In this document: positions 47,051 to 60,504 of the stretch, one piece after another
How positions within the stretch are numbered: the stretch's first letter is position 1
Layout: each line of letters starts with the position of its first letter
NCBI GenBank assembly: GCA_964020155.1
Contig: OZ026549.1
Coordinates: 2,849,633-2,913,632 of the forward strand
DNA: 64,000 nt
DNA from: Chondrilla cf. caribensis
Lineage: Eukaryota; Porifera; Demospongiae; Chondrillida; Chondrillidae
Reading direction: 5' to 3'
Notes under the pieces: model-generated
The model's input: only the letters and a program-made list of their open reading frames with translations
Databases searched by the model: none
What the model was told of the DNA's origin: nothing
Translations under genes and position numbers: made by a program

Positions 47051-49177
47051 AATTATTACATTATATATAGTAAATATTATACATATCAGAGAAGACAAAA
47101 GAAAAACTCTACCTAATGGTACATCATTAGAAAACAAAATATATAATAATATATATATATATATATATATATGAGATAACCGAATACATAGATGCAAAAA
47201 ATAATTACTGCAAATACATAGATGCTAATAATCCTTACTGCAATTAGACACTTTACAGGCATGATTTGGATTTGTAATATTAATATTGATATTGATGTAT
47301 AATAACGCACATTAATAGGATATGCAGTATGCATAATTTTATTACTAAGTTAAAATTAATAAGGATTCATGTGTGATAACTGTAACAAACTGAATCTACC
47401 AAAGTCAAATCCAATGAAAATATAATAAATATGCTGTAACAAAACTATTTAACGCTTTATTCACTGCTTGTATTCTACATGTCTCTCCAGGATCCCCTGA
47501 GGTTACTGTGGTGATTGATGGCTACACAGTTAACTTTAGTCAGTCCTCACTGGCTTCACTACCACTAGGAACAGCTCTTGTGTTGGTGTGTAGAGTTAGT
47601 GGAATACCACAGAGACAGATCAAATATAGCTGGACATGTCCAAATGGTCCATGTGAACGTCCAGGATATGTGGGAAGAAAGGTTGTTAACAGCAATATTC
47701 TAGCAGTCAACATAACCTCAGACAGAGATGGAGAACATACACCTGTGAAGTATCAAGAGATGAGCCAGATGAGGGATACAGCCAAAGTTATACTCTCAGT
47801 GTTTCAGGTCAATAATGCATTCACACAGATACATGTACACATCAAAAACATTTTTATTCTTATAAAATTGTATGAAATGAGTAATCTTATTATCATTATA
47901 GGAGGACATGTTATCCACAGTTATGGAAGGCTTGTCCACTTGGAACATGTAATCACTAGAGGAGATCAGCTTCTACCACCTGGTGATGGAACAGGGCCTG
48001 GAAGAATGGACTGCATAACAACTACACCAGAAACTGCCAGTTTTCGATTGGACAATCCCATGCCATCCAACAATTTAGTATATCAACGTGTTGAGGATCC
48101 CCCCAACCCTCAAATGGCTACTTTACTATTCAATCAATCATACTTGTCAATGAACAGTTTTGAAAATGCAGAGGGTTTCTGTGTGAGATCATTAACATAT
48201 TTTTATATCTTTTTATTAGCAGGTACATACCTACAATATGCACACATTCAACCATTGCTTTATTCTAATATTTTAATCTTGCTTTGTCATCCCTGACAGG
48301 TGTATTACCCAATGTGACCATCGTGAGTGCTGAGCCGGGCACCACTGATGCAAGTATTGAAATACGCATTCAAGTCCCCTCAGGTATTAGTAGACCCATT
48401 GTAGGGTATGAACATCATGTCTTTGGAGTGACACTGCATGGAAAGTACAGAAATATTCTAACACGTAGACAATATACATTCTCATCACTAGTCCCAGGTG
48501 CTAGGTACACAGTAGTAGTGCAGGAACTGAGTGGAACTGCAGGTGATAGGAGTCAGCATGTCACAAGAAGAGATGTCAAAACTACAGAAACAAGTGAGGG
48601 CTATAGTGAATTGATAACTACGGATTATTTTGTAAGGTAGTATTCTGAAGCATTCTGTATAATATGGCATGGTTCATGCTATCACTTTTGAAATGCAACA
48701 ATTATGAAAATTGTGATTTGGATTCTATTCAGAACCATCAGTTCCAAGGCACATTATTGTACATGTACATAATATATTTATTGTTTTCCGTCAATTCAGA
48801 ACCATCTGCTCCAAGGTATCCCTGTATAATAAGAGGTAATACAGATGGAATTGAACTAAACTGGATACCTCCACTGGAGCCCAACAGAGATGTCTACTAT
48901 CTCATTGAATATAATGATGGAAATAGAACCGTTCCATTAAATACTTCGAGCAGGTCTACTTATTTCAATTTAACAGGACTACAGAGAGGAGTGACCTACA
49001 ACATCACAGTGGTGGCAGTGAACTCAGCTGGAAGGAGTGATACCGATCCATTTCTGAATTATACACATAGCCCACAGAGTAAGTAGCTAACATTACAATG
49101 AGCAGTTTTAGTATAGTTGTAAGCATATTACTATACATGCATTTTTACATGGGACTATAAAACAGTGTAATATATGA

Positions 49178-49181
49178 TAGT

Positions 49182-49257
<76 letters not shown>

Positions 49258-49273
49258 ATGCGTGTGTGTGTAT
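49178..49273. repeat. (GT)n microsatellite at a deletion junction
   Basis: GT tract directly abutting downstream-block sequence (TATTGAACGGTGTCTCAG). In unit 4 the same two features are separated by about 2.4 kb that includes the TM exon. Confidence 0.85.
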
Positions 49274-51100
49274 TGAACGGTGTCTCAGTACCCTGTGGTG
49301 AACTACTTTGGAAAAATAAGGTGAGTATAATATACTACCGATGGCCAAGGTCAAATGGATCACTAGGATAGTATATTTATAGATTTTATGTGAGTATCTA
49401 TGGTGTAGTCCTGCCCATATAGTCAACCTGCTGCTGTACCCTTTATTTCAGCTAATTCCTACTAAGTAACCTGCATATACCGATGTAGGGGCAGTTATGG
49501 CAGACATCAATAATTATTTTTATGTTTAACCTGTAATGATAATGTAATAGGATAAAGGATTACAGCGGGATTGTTGGACAGTAGGAGTATTTATCATACA
49601 ACAACTTCTGGCCATGAAAAAAAAAATTAATAACTCCTTGTTACTCTTCTACTTTTCTTTAACTACTCTAAGATTTAGTTGTATTATATACACAATAATA
49701 TATACTGCACTGTGAACGAGATATAAGTCATCCAGTTCGATTCATGACTGCAACCCTTTCTCTCTTCAATATATTATCATGATCCTGCAACATTAGTGTA
49801 CTGACTGATCATGAGCAATCTATACATGAGCAAGGTACAGGTTGACACCATATGTCAGTATAATCATATAGTATTGCATAAAGGCAGCATACTCAATGTA
49901 ATAATTCATGTGCCAGTGTGTACCATGATAGGATAGGATAGTAAGGATGGTCATCTAAGTGGAAAGACCAGTCATGATTCAGTGGATTATTGATAATTTA
50001 TTGGTTCATTACCCTTTTTCACCAAAACTAGTAGTAGGGAATTTTCAAATTTCCCGACAAATCATTATCTGTCAAATTATGGCTGAAAAACGCAAAGCCT
50101 TATGACACAATCCTTTCTTCAGTCAAGTATATTATATTCATAGGCCAAATTAAGGCTAAAAATTTATTTATAACCCAATAGAAGGCAATTGCCAAAATAA
50201 AAAAAAACTAAGTTTAAATTAGCCCAAAATTGCCAAATATTATTCTCGTCAATATTCCCGGCTATATGGTACTTCATAAGCAAGAAACCTGTAATAATAA
50301 TCAAACAATTAGCATTTGCATGGTGATCATAAGCCACAGTTATGCAGAATTACACACACACTGATGAAATAATAATATAAAATAACTAATCTTACAATAT
50401 AGGGGAAGTATGTTAACGTTTATTATTCTATGTCAAACTGTATAATACAATAATTTTCTATGGGTATTCTTGTGGTGTATGAGTATTAACTGTAATATGT
50501 GGTAATAATGTATTATGTCTATTAAGTTACATGTGCTTGTACTTAGTTATGTGCTTATGTAATTTTTGTATCTTGCGCTGTATGTCTCGTGCTAACATAC
50601 ACTGCATACACGCATGCGCACACAACACACACGTGTAGTAACCTCGTGGTAGAGTCTAGGATTATGTAGAGTGACTTGGTAATTATTGAATTTTGCCCAT
50701 TTTGTTCGTCTTCTTGTTTGAAGTAGTGTCTGCATCTCTCGAGAGATCAGCACACACTACATTCTAATGATTTCCTACAAAACCATAACTTGTGAATACA
50801 TTGTAATATTTAGTGGTTAAGACATGGGCACGAGGGCATTATGACACACACGAGGGCGGGTGTATTTTATATGTCATACTGCCCGAGTGTCTATGTCTTA
50901 ACCAGTATAGCATCCATTGCTTACGCTTTATACTTTATAAAATTGCTGTATAATAGTACTGTTTCTATGGTAACGGATGTTATAAGGAATTAATATTATG
51001 TTAATGTTATTAATATAATTTTTTATATCAGCTCCTTTTGTGACTATTATGGTTATCAATAATTATTATATCACAGTGTCAATCTTCAGAGATTATACAA
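49274..51100. other. Duplicated downstream block, copy 3
   Basis: Collinear with 36400-38130 and 4310-5720. Includes a 5'-deleted copy of the CATAGCCGG MITE at 50030-50273 and a GACATGGGCACGAGGGC MITE at 50811-50985. Confidence 0.6.
50811..50985. mobile_element. Small MITE (GACATGGGCACGAGGGC family), second site
   Basis: Almost perfect palindrome over 50811-50907 (TAGTGGTTAAGACATGGGCA and complement), followed by a tail ending TTTCTATGGTAACGGATGTTAT as in the 36789 copy. Copy 2 of the block lacks it here. Confidence 0.6.
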
Positions 51101-51135
51101 TACTATAGTGAATACCAGTCTGAGAACTGATTGAG

Positions 51136-51454
51136 ATGACTGGAAAAGGACTGGTGTTACTGATGTTGCTCATTGGTTCCTTCAATCTGAGTGTGAGTCT
51201 GTAGATAGCAAGTGCATGCTATTGTGTATAAAGAACAGTATGGGGTTGTGTACATGGCTTGCACAGTGGAATATATATGTGCTTTTTAATCTGTTCTGAT
51301 AGGTTGGGATGGTAAAAAGGGTCCTCGAAATCTGGTTCCATGTTATCCAGAACGAAATTGCAGAAGAAACCAGTTCACAACAAGGTTTTGTTGTCAGTCT
51401 GGAGGGAAGAGCTACATGGGTGGCAATTGGGGACCCACCTGCAAAAATTGGTAA
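51136..51454 (+). pseudogene. Small secreted cysteine-rich peptide gene, broken copy B
   Basis: Exon 2 (51303-51454) is open and encodes a 50-residue mature region rich in G, K and R. Its six cysteines include the one made at the splice junction. It ends in a tryptophan and TAA. Exon 1 (51136-51192) has lost seven bases (GACCGTG of copy A) in the signal peptide, so its donor is in phase 0 instead of phase 1 and exon 2 would be read out of frame. Copies A and B therefore carry non-overlapping lesions. A working homologue probably exists elsewhere in the genome. Confidence 0.55.
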
Positions 51455-51519
51455 TGACCTTCACACATAACGTGAGATAGGTTTTCTGATATTGTAGAAA
51501 GGGGTTGATTTCTCTGAGG

Positions 51520-53320
51520 TGCACTACATGTTTGCTACTGTACTGACCTTTTTCGATGCCCATGCAGAGAAGAGGTTGACATTCACCTAACCCTAATTCA
51601 GTCACTTATGTGATATAGATATATAATATAATAAATAAAAAAATAAATACATACAATATAATATGGACACAAACAAACAATACTTATTGTCACATAATAT
51701 GAAGTTATAAGCTCTAAGGGTACAGTAAATTTTCTACTGTAGTGTACAATGACCTGAAAATATGCAAACAAATTTGAATGAGTGCATCTGCAGCTGAAAC
51801 CATTTTTGCTGTGAATAATTGTGGCTGTTCCTTCAAATCATTATCATCTAGTGGCCATTAAACTAACTACGCTAATACAAGTACCTTGGTTCCAATAACA
51901 AGCACTGTTACTGTTTGTACAAGCTTGTATAGATGATGTTAGTGGACATTTAGCAATACAATGGGTGTTTGGGAAAGATAACAGAAGCTTTGTTTGTATT
52001 TAAAAACTTCAAACTACTGTAGATAACTGCCAGTCTTCAATAATACCCCAATTACCATATGGCTTCTATCATGTACAAAATATTATTGTGATGAGCGGGG
52101 GTGTGAAGCAAGTGAGTACCTGGTGACAACTAAGCGAATCTAAATTGAAACTGATACACACAAACAGTATATTTGAACCGAATATTGTACTATAGTTCAC
52201 ATGAAATAAAGGGTGGGTAACCTGAATTGGCAACTAAGGTACATTACACATAACATAATAACACATAATACAGGATTTGTTAAGCTCAAATCTATACATT
52301 TACACACATCTAAAAAAGAATGTGGGGAGAGGTTTTCATCAAAATGATGGTGTGATGTTTATAGTGGCATGGTGCTAACTGTAGCATAGTGCAGTGATAT
52401 CACACTGAGTATTGAACACTAGTATAAATTAGTGATGTATATACTGTAACTGCACATCCATGGCATTGCATGCATACATAGGGTATACTAATAGTGCGTT
52501 CATTGACAACTGTGCTCTAACACCACATTGAGTAAAGTGTAATAGAAAACACAGAGACTACACATCTGTCTAAAGACTTCAAACACAAGGACTGGTCCTA
52601 ACACAGTCCATAATATACAAATACAGACATCCACTGGAGGGAGTAGGAGACAAGATAAACAAACAAACAAGCACAGACAAGATCATGTTGTCATGGAGTT
52701 GCTCACTTTAGTAGCATCGACACACATATAATTGCATACGTTTGTGTACACAGAATCAATTATATTCAAAATTCCAGCAAAGTCATTAATATAAAGTGTA
52801 AGATCAAATAATTAATTCATAGCACAAACATGCATCAAATGAAAAGGAAGCCAGGTAAAAATCAATAATCTGAATTCACACTAAGATAATTTTATGGCTT
52901 GACATATAGGATGTTATTTTATAAGGATTAGATTGAAATGTGTAATTTCCTACAGGGTGACATAGTTTGCATCAAATAAATACACAAAAATTGAGTTGTT
53001 AGCAAATAGCGAGTGGTTGATTCATTATCTGTCAGACCAACCATAGTACTGTCAATACCCTAGATCAAGCTGTAGTTCAGAAGTAACTCTTTAACTATAG
53101 GTGGGCAAGTTATAATTCAGACAGTAAATATTATCAATATAATATCTAATATCAGACATTGTGTTATCTTTATCTTTATCAACTGATATCACAGAACTGT
53201 GTACAGAAACATTCCTCGACTGTGGTTGATGCCATGTCGAAATCAACCTGGAGTCACACACTCAAGCCAGAATAAATGAAATCATGGTATCAAGATCATG
53301 TGGTGCATTCTCAAATGAAA
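51520..53320. other. Upstream block of unit 6
   Basis: Matches 8330-8440 plus 9775-10400, and 42590-44690. At about 51600-51650 it preserves the empty site of the Tc1 element. No gene seen. Confidence 0.55.
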
Positions 53321-53419
53321 AACTCAAGGTTTCTGTGACCAAAGGAAGCACTAGCTGAGTTGTAGGTATTCATAGACACACCTTATATGGAATGATAAAA
53401 ACCATAATGAATATAAAAG
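53320..53419 (+). promoter_or_regulatory. Unit 6 promoter: GGAAG motif, CArG box, TATA box
   Basis: AAAGGAAGCACTAGCTGAG, then CCTTATATGG at 53381-53390 and TATAAAAG at 53412-53419, with the unit 2 order and spacing. The start codon is about 660 bases further because of the duplication and insertion at 53426-54060. Confidence 0.6.
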
Positions 53420-53425
53420 TGCATG

Positions 53426-54060
53426 CAGCTAATCATTACTCAGGTGAAAGAATATTCCAGTGAATACACCCCTGGTACTTTACTGAACAGTGTGAGTACA
53501 TATTCAGTTTTTGTACCAGCTTTTGCACCAGCTTTACCCTTCTTCCACCCAATGTCGACCCATACGTAGCTCTGGGCTTCACTTAAAAATTCTGCATTCT
53601 CCGAGAAGTTCAGCTATGCTCATAACCCAGAATGCTCCTCCAGATCACGTTACTGTCACGAGGTTCGGATTACGTAAGCACCAATGTGCAATTCGTGCGA
53701 CGGTGTCTCTCGTACATAATAAGCATAAGAAGAGGCAAATCTTTCTCAAAGAAAACATTTTAATAATAGACGAACTATAAAGGGTAAAAAAACGTTCAGT
53801 TGCTGCTACGAATTCGTACAACTGATTTCGTGCGTTTCAATGTCACTGATCATCATGCGGATTGCGTGTGACTCGCCCACACTACCTGAGATTTAATTGT
53901 TTACATAACACCTTAACCACCAAATTCCAGTCGACACCCTCAAATCTCATGTTATACCTGCACAGCTATTCATTACTCAGGTGAAAGAATATTCCAGTGA
54001 ATTCACCCCTGGTACTTTGCTGAACAGTGTGAGTAAATATTCACCTTTTGCACCAACTGA
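53426..54060. repeat. Direct repeat flanking an insertion in the unit 6 leader
   Basis: CATTACTCAGGTGAAAGAAT...GGTACTTT through TTGCACCA occurs at about 53434-53530 and again at about 53972-54057. Between them are about 440 bases of less AT-rich sequence not found elsewhere in the window, with an open frame at 53511-53780 that I do not recognise. The long duplicated ends suggest a duplication-associated insertion into the 5' leader. Confidence 0.55.
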
Positions 54061-54078
54061 GGTATACACAGAAGGGAG

Positions 54079-57000
54079 ATGGAGAACATTGGAAAAGTCT
54101 ATTTGATGAGTATTCTACTCTGTATCATTCCTTCAGCTGCCATTTCAGGTGATTTCAAGTTTATTTTCAAAATATATATCAACAGTAACAGTTTGAGGTA
54201 CTGTTCAGGAAGGACGGCGATATATTTAAGCACATGGGACTATTGGTATACTGTTGGCATTATTTCTTACCATTGTTTAGCCATAACCGCCTAAGGTTTG
54301 ACAACAGTAAATCGATTAGCAAACACTATGACTACGTTCCCTGACGCTCTATTGAGTTACACAAAGCCGGACCGGGTATAAGGTTACTGTATTGTGTGGC
54401 AGTGATCTTTTCACAGTTCCTATATTTACACAACACAACATTCTCTACTCATTATTGACCGGATTAGGTGGAAAATCGACATGTTCGGAATTAACGACTG
54501 TTTGAAATTACCCCCGCCTACCTTAAACTATATGTAGGCAACGACACTCATATTCCAGTACGAGATAATGCAGTACACAGGCGCAGACAAAGTTCATCTT
54601 TACGTATGCCGTATGAGTAGTCCCCTCACTCACCTACATAATATACGGCTGTACTGGGTATAGTGGCCGTCGTCTTATTATCGATTATTACGATGAAATC
54701 GAACGGCGATTTCGCTGCATCTCGTTTATACCACAGTGGTTTCCTCTATTGTCTATGGTTTCACCAGATCGCACCATTATCCATGATGACACGTGCTACA
54801 TCGATGTCATGTGCGCGTGACGTCCATGCAAGTTCAAAGTGCAATTGATACTGTACTGTAGGATGTTATTTCACACTCTATAATAGGACGTACGGGCGTT
54901 ATCAATTACATTGTACAGTCTCGACTGAGCTATCAGCAGCCTGTCCATTAATCCGTCATACACACTCAGTTGCTCGTATCCCATCTTTTTAGTTCGTGAT
55001 GAGTTTACATGGTCACCCAGACCACTACTATCATCCTAACAGTATTCGTATTCACATTTTTTTTTCAATATTACTTCATATTCAACCTCACATTCTTGCC
55101 AGGTTTAAACACACAAATATTATCTGTTTGTTTTGACAAACAAAACACTCTTTGTATCAAGGAAAAGTCTAGTTACAATAGCTGGACCATCCCTATCATG
55201 TACTTATGATGGAGAGTACACTTAATTATAGTTTTCCGTTATCTCCTTTGTCAAAATTTTGAATCTAGACATCATCATCATAATAGACTGCTCTTAGGGA
55301 GACCTGTAGGGATGACATTGAAAAACAAATGGCAACTAATGGTATTACAGTACAATAATGATTAACAGTGAATATTGCATTCTGAGTGTTTGCAGTGGTT
55401 TCCATGTATGGTACATAACACAAGACATGGGGACATCAAGTATTAGTGCTATACATGACACAACTAAGTACATAGATGTGCCAAGAAATCCTTACTGCAA
55501 TTAGATATACAATAACTTTATAGGCAGGAAGTTGGAAGTGTAATATTAATATTGATAGTGATGCATAACACTGCATGGTATGGAATGTAACAATTTTATT
55601 ACTAAGTCAAAATTAATAAGAATTCATATGTGGTAAGTGTAACAAACTGCATCTACCAACGTCAAATCCAATGAAAATATAATGAACATGCTGTAACCAA
55701 ACTATTAATGCTTAATTCACTGTTTGTAATGTACATTTCCCCTAGGCTCCTCTAAAGTAACTGTGGTGATTGATGGCTACACAGTTAACTCCACTCTGTC
55801 CTCACCAGCTTCACTACCACTAGGATCAGCTCTTGTGTTGGTGTGTAGAGTCAGTGGAATACCACAGAGACAGATCAAATATAGCTGGACATGTCCTGAT
55901 GGTCCATGTGAACGTCCAGGATATGTGGGGAGAAAGGTTGTTAACGACATTATTCTAGCAGTCAATATAACTTCTGACAGCGATGGAGGAACATACACCT
56001 GTGAAGTATCAAGAGATGAGCCAGATAGGGGATACAGCCAAAATTATACCCTCAATGTTTCAGGTCAATACACATAACAAACATGCACTGAAAATAAGTG
56101 GTGAAATTCTGTTTTCACAGTCCTCAGATATTTACAGTTTCACTATGATTTTATGTAAACTGTTTTGGAAATTAAAAGGAAACACACAATTCTTGGTATG
56201 CCAAAAACTCAAATTTGGAGAGTTAGTCATCTCCCCAAATTTGGGACATACACAAAACAAGCAATATTCATGGAAGATCAAAAGATTCTCTAGGAATACA
56301 CACGTTACATACCCAAGCCAACTTTAATCATAAGTAGGTTGTTATTCAGATGCTTAGCAATTGGAATTTGTTCAAAACATGTCTCAACATGATTGTCATC
56401 TCCCTAAATTTCTGCTGTTTCAAGGGAGAATTGGCATGAACATGTATGTTTACTGTTGAAACCTAATAATAATGATGAAACAGCTGAATGTGAAAATTGG
56501 GGCTTAGTTAGAATTTAACTATCTAATTTATAACATGTTAACAATGCAGTCATGCTCATAAAGATATCAACAACTGTCCTTTCTACCGAGGACTATTTTT
56601 TGATGCCTCTATAGAAGATAACCACGGAAACGTGGAAAATAAGCCTTGCCCTGTTTGGGAAGAATCAAAGATTTCACGGCCAAGTGGCGACTTTTATGTA
56701 GGGTGTTAAAATCGGTAGATAATAATCCACTACTTGTACTACACTGAACCCTACAGACAACGACCTGATAGGCTAAAAAGCCCAGCCAATACTTTGCTCA
56801 GCTGAGATTGACTACTCAGAACATTGCCCAGTGCTACTGATGAGGAGTGGTATTCTCTGAAAAGGCCTTCTAGCATATTGGCAAAGAAATGAATATTACC
56901 GATTCTGGTCAAAAAAATCCCTTATTAAAGATATTACATGTCATAAACATTTTTATACTTATATATCCAAGTGTATGAAATGAAAAATCTTTATTGTTAT

Positions 57001-59967
57001 AGGAGGACATGTTATCCACAGCTATGGGAGGCTTGTCCACCGGGAACATGTAATCACTAGAGGAGATCAGCTTCTACCACCTGGTGATGGAACAGGGCCT
57101 GGAAGAATGAACTGCATAAGAACTGCACCAGAAACTGCTAGTTTTCGATTTGCTGGTGGCGAACAACCCAACAATTTAGTAAATCAAAGTGTATATAATA
57201 ATCAAATGGCTATTTTATTCTTCAACCGAGCTTACTTGTCAATGAACAATTTCACTGCAGAGTATTCCTGTCCGGATAAATATTATATTCTTTTCTATTT
57301 ATCACCAGGTAATAACTACTACTAATACTAGGTATTACTTACCATTTGAAAACATCCAAAAAGTACAATTACAGCATCAAGTGATATTAATTCTAATGCT
57401 TTATTATTGTTTTATCACTTCCTGACAGGTACATTATCCAATGTCACTATCACGGAGGCTGTGCCAAACACCACTGAAGTAAGAATATTCCTCAATGATA
57501 CTCCCTCAGATATTGGTAGAGTCATTGTAGGATATGAACGTCATGACCTTGGAGTGACACTGCAGGGAGAGTATTCAAATATTGTCAGACATACACAGCA
57601 TACATTCTCATCACTAGTCCCAGGTGCTAGGTACACAGTAGTAGTGCAGGGTCTGACTGCATCTGCGAATGGAGCTCAAAGAAGTCAGCATGTCACAAGA
57701 AGATATGTGAAGACTGAAGAGAAAGGTCAGGTAATATCACATTTTACCTGAGTATAGTTAACTCATACTAGGTGGTGCATAAAGAGTCTAATTTGGACTG
57801 AGTTACAATATTTTGTGTTAAAGTTGTTTGGAATGAGGGCATGACACCACACAACTATTTATTACCTTCCAACGTCAATTTATTAAGCATTTGTGCTGTA
57901 CTTCTCTTTGTATGCCCCTTTAGCCCCAACACATCACAACCTACAGATATCTGATAATCAGATATCTGTAGGTTTTAGGAAACAGATTTCCTGGGATGAA
58001 TATATCCCATAATACACACATACTACAAATGTGTGCACAAATACACATACACACACGATACAATATAAATTGCACAAATAATATCACAGTGAATACTTGA
58101 TAAGAGAAAAAGCCTCTACTCTATATAATATATAATATTTGTATATATACATGTAATTATTGCTTTCTATGAATTCAGAACCATCAGCTCCAAGGTATCC
58201 CTGTATATTAGGAGAGAGTAGGGATGGAATTGAACTCAACTGGATACCTCCACTGGAACCCAACGGAGATGTCTACTATCTCATTGAATATAATAATGGA
58301 ATTAATATTACTTCAGTAAATACCTCCAGTGAGTCTACCTACTTCCATTTAACAGGACTACAGAGAGGAGTGACCTACAACATCACAGTGGTGGCAATGA
58401 ACTCAGCTGGAAGGAGTGATACTGGACCAGTTCTGCAGAGTAAGTATCTGTCAATATGTGATAACTTGAATAGTCAGTTGTTATGGTATAAGGTTACTCA
58501 ATAGCATATAGATCATTGTCAAACAGCAACTCATGCACAGTATATATTACAGTGGAACCTCTCTATTACAAACCTCTGAATAGCAGAAACCTCTATGATA
58601 AGGACACCATTCTGTGTCCCAGTGTAGTACTGTGGTGTACTAAATGACCTCTGGATTGAGGACACCTCTGTAATAAGGACTAAAATCAAGGTCCCCAAAG
58701 TGTCTGTAATAGCGAGGTTTCACTGTAGTACTTACATAATTGAATAGTGAATAGTCCTTAATTGAATTAGCAATTGATATGTTGCTTGAATAGTGAATAG
58801 TCCTTAATTGAATTAGCAATTGATATGTTGCAATGTGCAGGTATGGTTTACTATAGAGTCGAAATTGATGTGATATCATTTACATAATTTTATGTGTGGA
58901 TAGATGTGCATACATGTGTACATGCATGCATGTGAGTGCAATAGGTCTTCATTGACATTAGTTTTAATTTTATTTGTATTCACACAGTATCCACTCCTCC
59001 AACTACTCAGAATAACCCACCTGGTGAGTCTTTCATCTTTTACTTGTCCTATGTATGCATATCCTCAATTATATCATTCTATTGTATAGTACATTATATA
59101 TAATATAAAACTCTTGTGATAATATATTTACCACTATCTTCCTCAAATTTAGCTGGTGTCATCGGAGCCATTGCAGTCCTACTGATAGTAGTGTCTGCCA
59201 TAGCAGTTATAATAGTGATAGTGATAATCTGCATAATCAAGCGCAACAGAAGAAAAGGAGTACCGGAAGGCAATGGAAAAGCCGACAATACAGACCATTA
59301 CTACAGTGTAGCCACTGAAAATGCACAACTTCCTAGAATCCACGGAGGTAACAAGAATGACATGATTGTGTATGACCAAGTTGAAGGTGGAGGCCTGAAC
59401 GGTATTGACACTTATGAAGATCCTGATGCTGGGGTCAAAGTTCACAACAAAGTCACAAATGCTAAGACATCTGGAAATGGCAAACAAAATACAAATATCC
59501 CAGGAAAATATCCTAAACTACAGCAAAATGTACCTCAAGAACAACCTCAATGGGAGAGCACCGCACCTGAGGGTCATTATGATGTAGCTGATAGCAGACC
59601 ATACCAAGATAAATATGACGTGATTGGCTCAGGAATGTACATCAATTCAGCTGCAACAAAGAAAGAAAGAGAAGATGTACCCATAGCTCAACCAAACACT
59701 ATACCATCAAAAAGCATGCATCCTGAGGATATTAATGATGAAATGCCCAAGGATGGGAATGATCCTTCCGAGCTCTACACTCAACCAAATAAAGTGAGGA
59801 AACATAATGAAGAATTGAACGTTAATCATGATCAGGTTGATCCAGAGGAATTGTACACACAACCTGCCAAGAAAAAGAAGATAACCCCCCCCCTGCCGTA
59901 TGCATCTAGAGGCAAAAGTGATGATCCAGAGGCACTGTATACTGCAGTTGATAAAGTCAAGAAATGA
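54079..59967 (+). CDS. Receptor unit 6: intact Ig-X-FN3-FN3-TM with ITIM-like long tail
   Basis: Predicted 700-aa type I receptor. Exons: 54079-54148 signal peptide (1-23); 55746-56063 Ig (24-129); 57003-57308 unknown two-cysteine domain (130-231); 57429-57725 FN3 (232-330); 58179-58439 FN3 (331-417); 58988-59023 stalk (418-429); 59153-59967 TM (about 430-458) and 240-residue tail. All joins are GT-AG in phase 1 and the frame is open throughout. The tail has an ITIM-consensus site IVYDQV (59365-59382), YSVA, YEDPD, YPKL, YDVA, YDVI, GMYIN (YxN, a Grb2-type site), two LYTQP and a terminal LYTAV, in a lysine- and proline-rich background. SH2-protein recruitment is inferred. AATAAA at 60170-60175. 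Confidence 0.87.
54350..55010. other. Conserved CpG-bearing intron-1 segment, copy 4
   Basis: Copy of 11440-12340 with internal deletions. Keeps CTGTACTGGGTATAGTGGCC and GCGCGTGACGTCCATGCAAG. The helicase fragment that follows in other units is deleted here. Confidence 0.45.
56568..56926. mobile_element. 359-bp insertion with 8-bp target duplication
   Basis: Flanked by AAAGATAT on both sides (56560-56567, 56927-56934). Units 2 and 3 have uninterrupted sequence here. I see no terminal inverted repeats and no coding sequence. An 8-bp duplication fits hAT-type or some other element; family unknown. Confidence 0.65.
57940..57972. repeat. Perfect 16-bp palindrome at a deletion junction
   Basis: CCTACAGATATCTGAT, one base, then its exact complement. 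The right arm is normal intron sequence in units 2 and 3; the left arm replaces several hundred bases present in those units. Confidence 0.7.
58550..58725. mobile_element. Pogo/Tigger-type MITE
   Basis: 176 bp with ends CAGTGGAACCTCTCTATTAC and complement GTAATAGCGAGGTTTCACTG, flanked by TA. The interior contains TAAGGACACC / GGACACCTCTGTAATAAGGA, an internal inverted pattern. Units 2 and 3 have the empty site. Confidence 0.85.
58740..58831. repeat. 46-bp tandem duplication in intron 5 of unit 6
   Basis: TTGAATAGTGAATAGTCCTT...GATATGTTGC twice in a row; single in units 2 and 3. Confidence 0.8.
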
Positions 59968-60500
59968 AAAAACTAACATAAATTCAATTGTGTTCCATGC
60001 AATTACTTTGTTCACGTGTGCAACTATGTAAGACATGCTAGTCATTACTATTCTTTATTATTCTATTTTTCTTGAAAGTGAAAGTTCAGCCCTATTATCC
60101 ATCATAAATTACATTTACTATTTTATTTTAATATGTTGTTTGTACTCACACACATGGCTTTATAATAATAATAAATTCTAAAAATGTGTTTCTAATACTT
60201 CAATCTTTAACACAAGAATCACTCCTAATTGCAATGGAATTTATCCAATACAATCCATGTACACATACACATTTGAATTCAATTACGTAATATTATTGTC
60301 TGTTATTGAAACCAAAATTCTACCTCATTCTAATGGGATTTACACACATTAGGAAATTGTGAGTAAACTGGTGGGTGCAATATTCACTGTAGACTGAACA
60401 TCAAGTACTAGGGCTAGCCTGTTCAGTTTTTTGGATGTTTCCATGTATACCCCTAGTGCAATCCGAATGTATTATGCATATAATAACACCTTTGGCTGCA
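59968..60500 (+). other. Unit 6 3' UTR and flank
   Basis: Matches 17370-17860. Candidate poly(A) signal AATAAA at 60170-60175. No gene seen. Confidence 0.5.
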
Positions 60501-60504
60501 GTCA

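Noticed and set aside
53511..53780. 89-codon + frame in the unit 6 leader insertion
   Set aside because: It starts in duplicated leader sequence, has no recognisable domain and no splice-site support.
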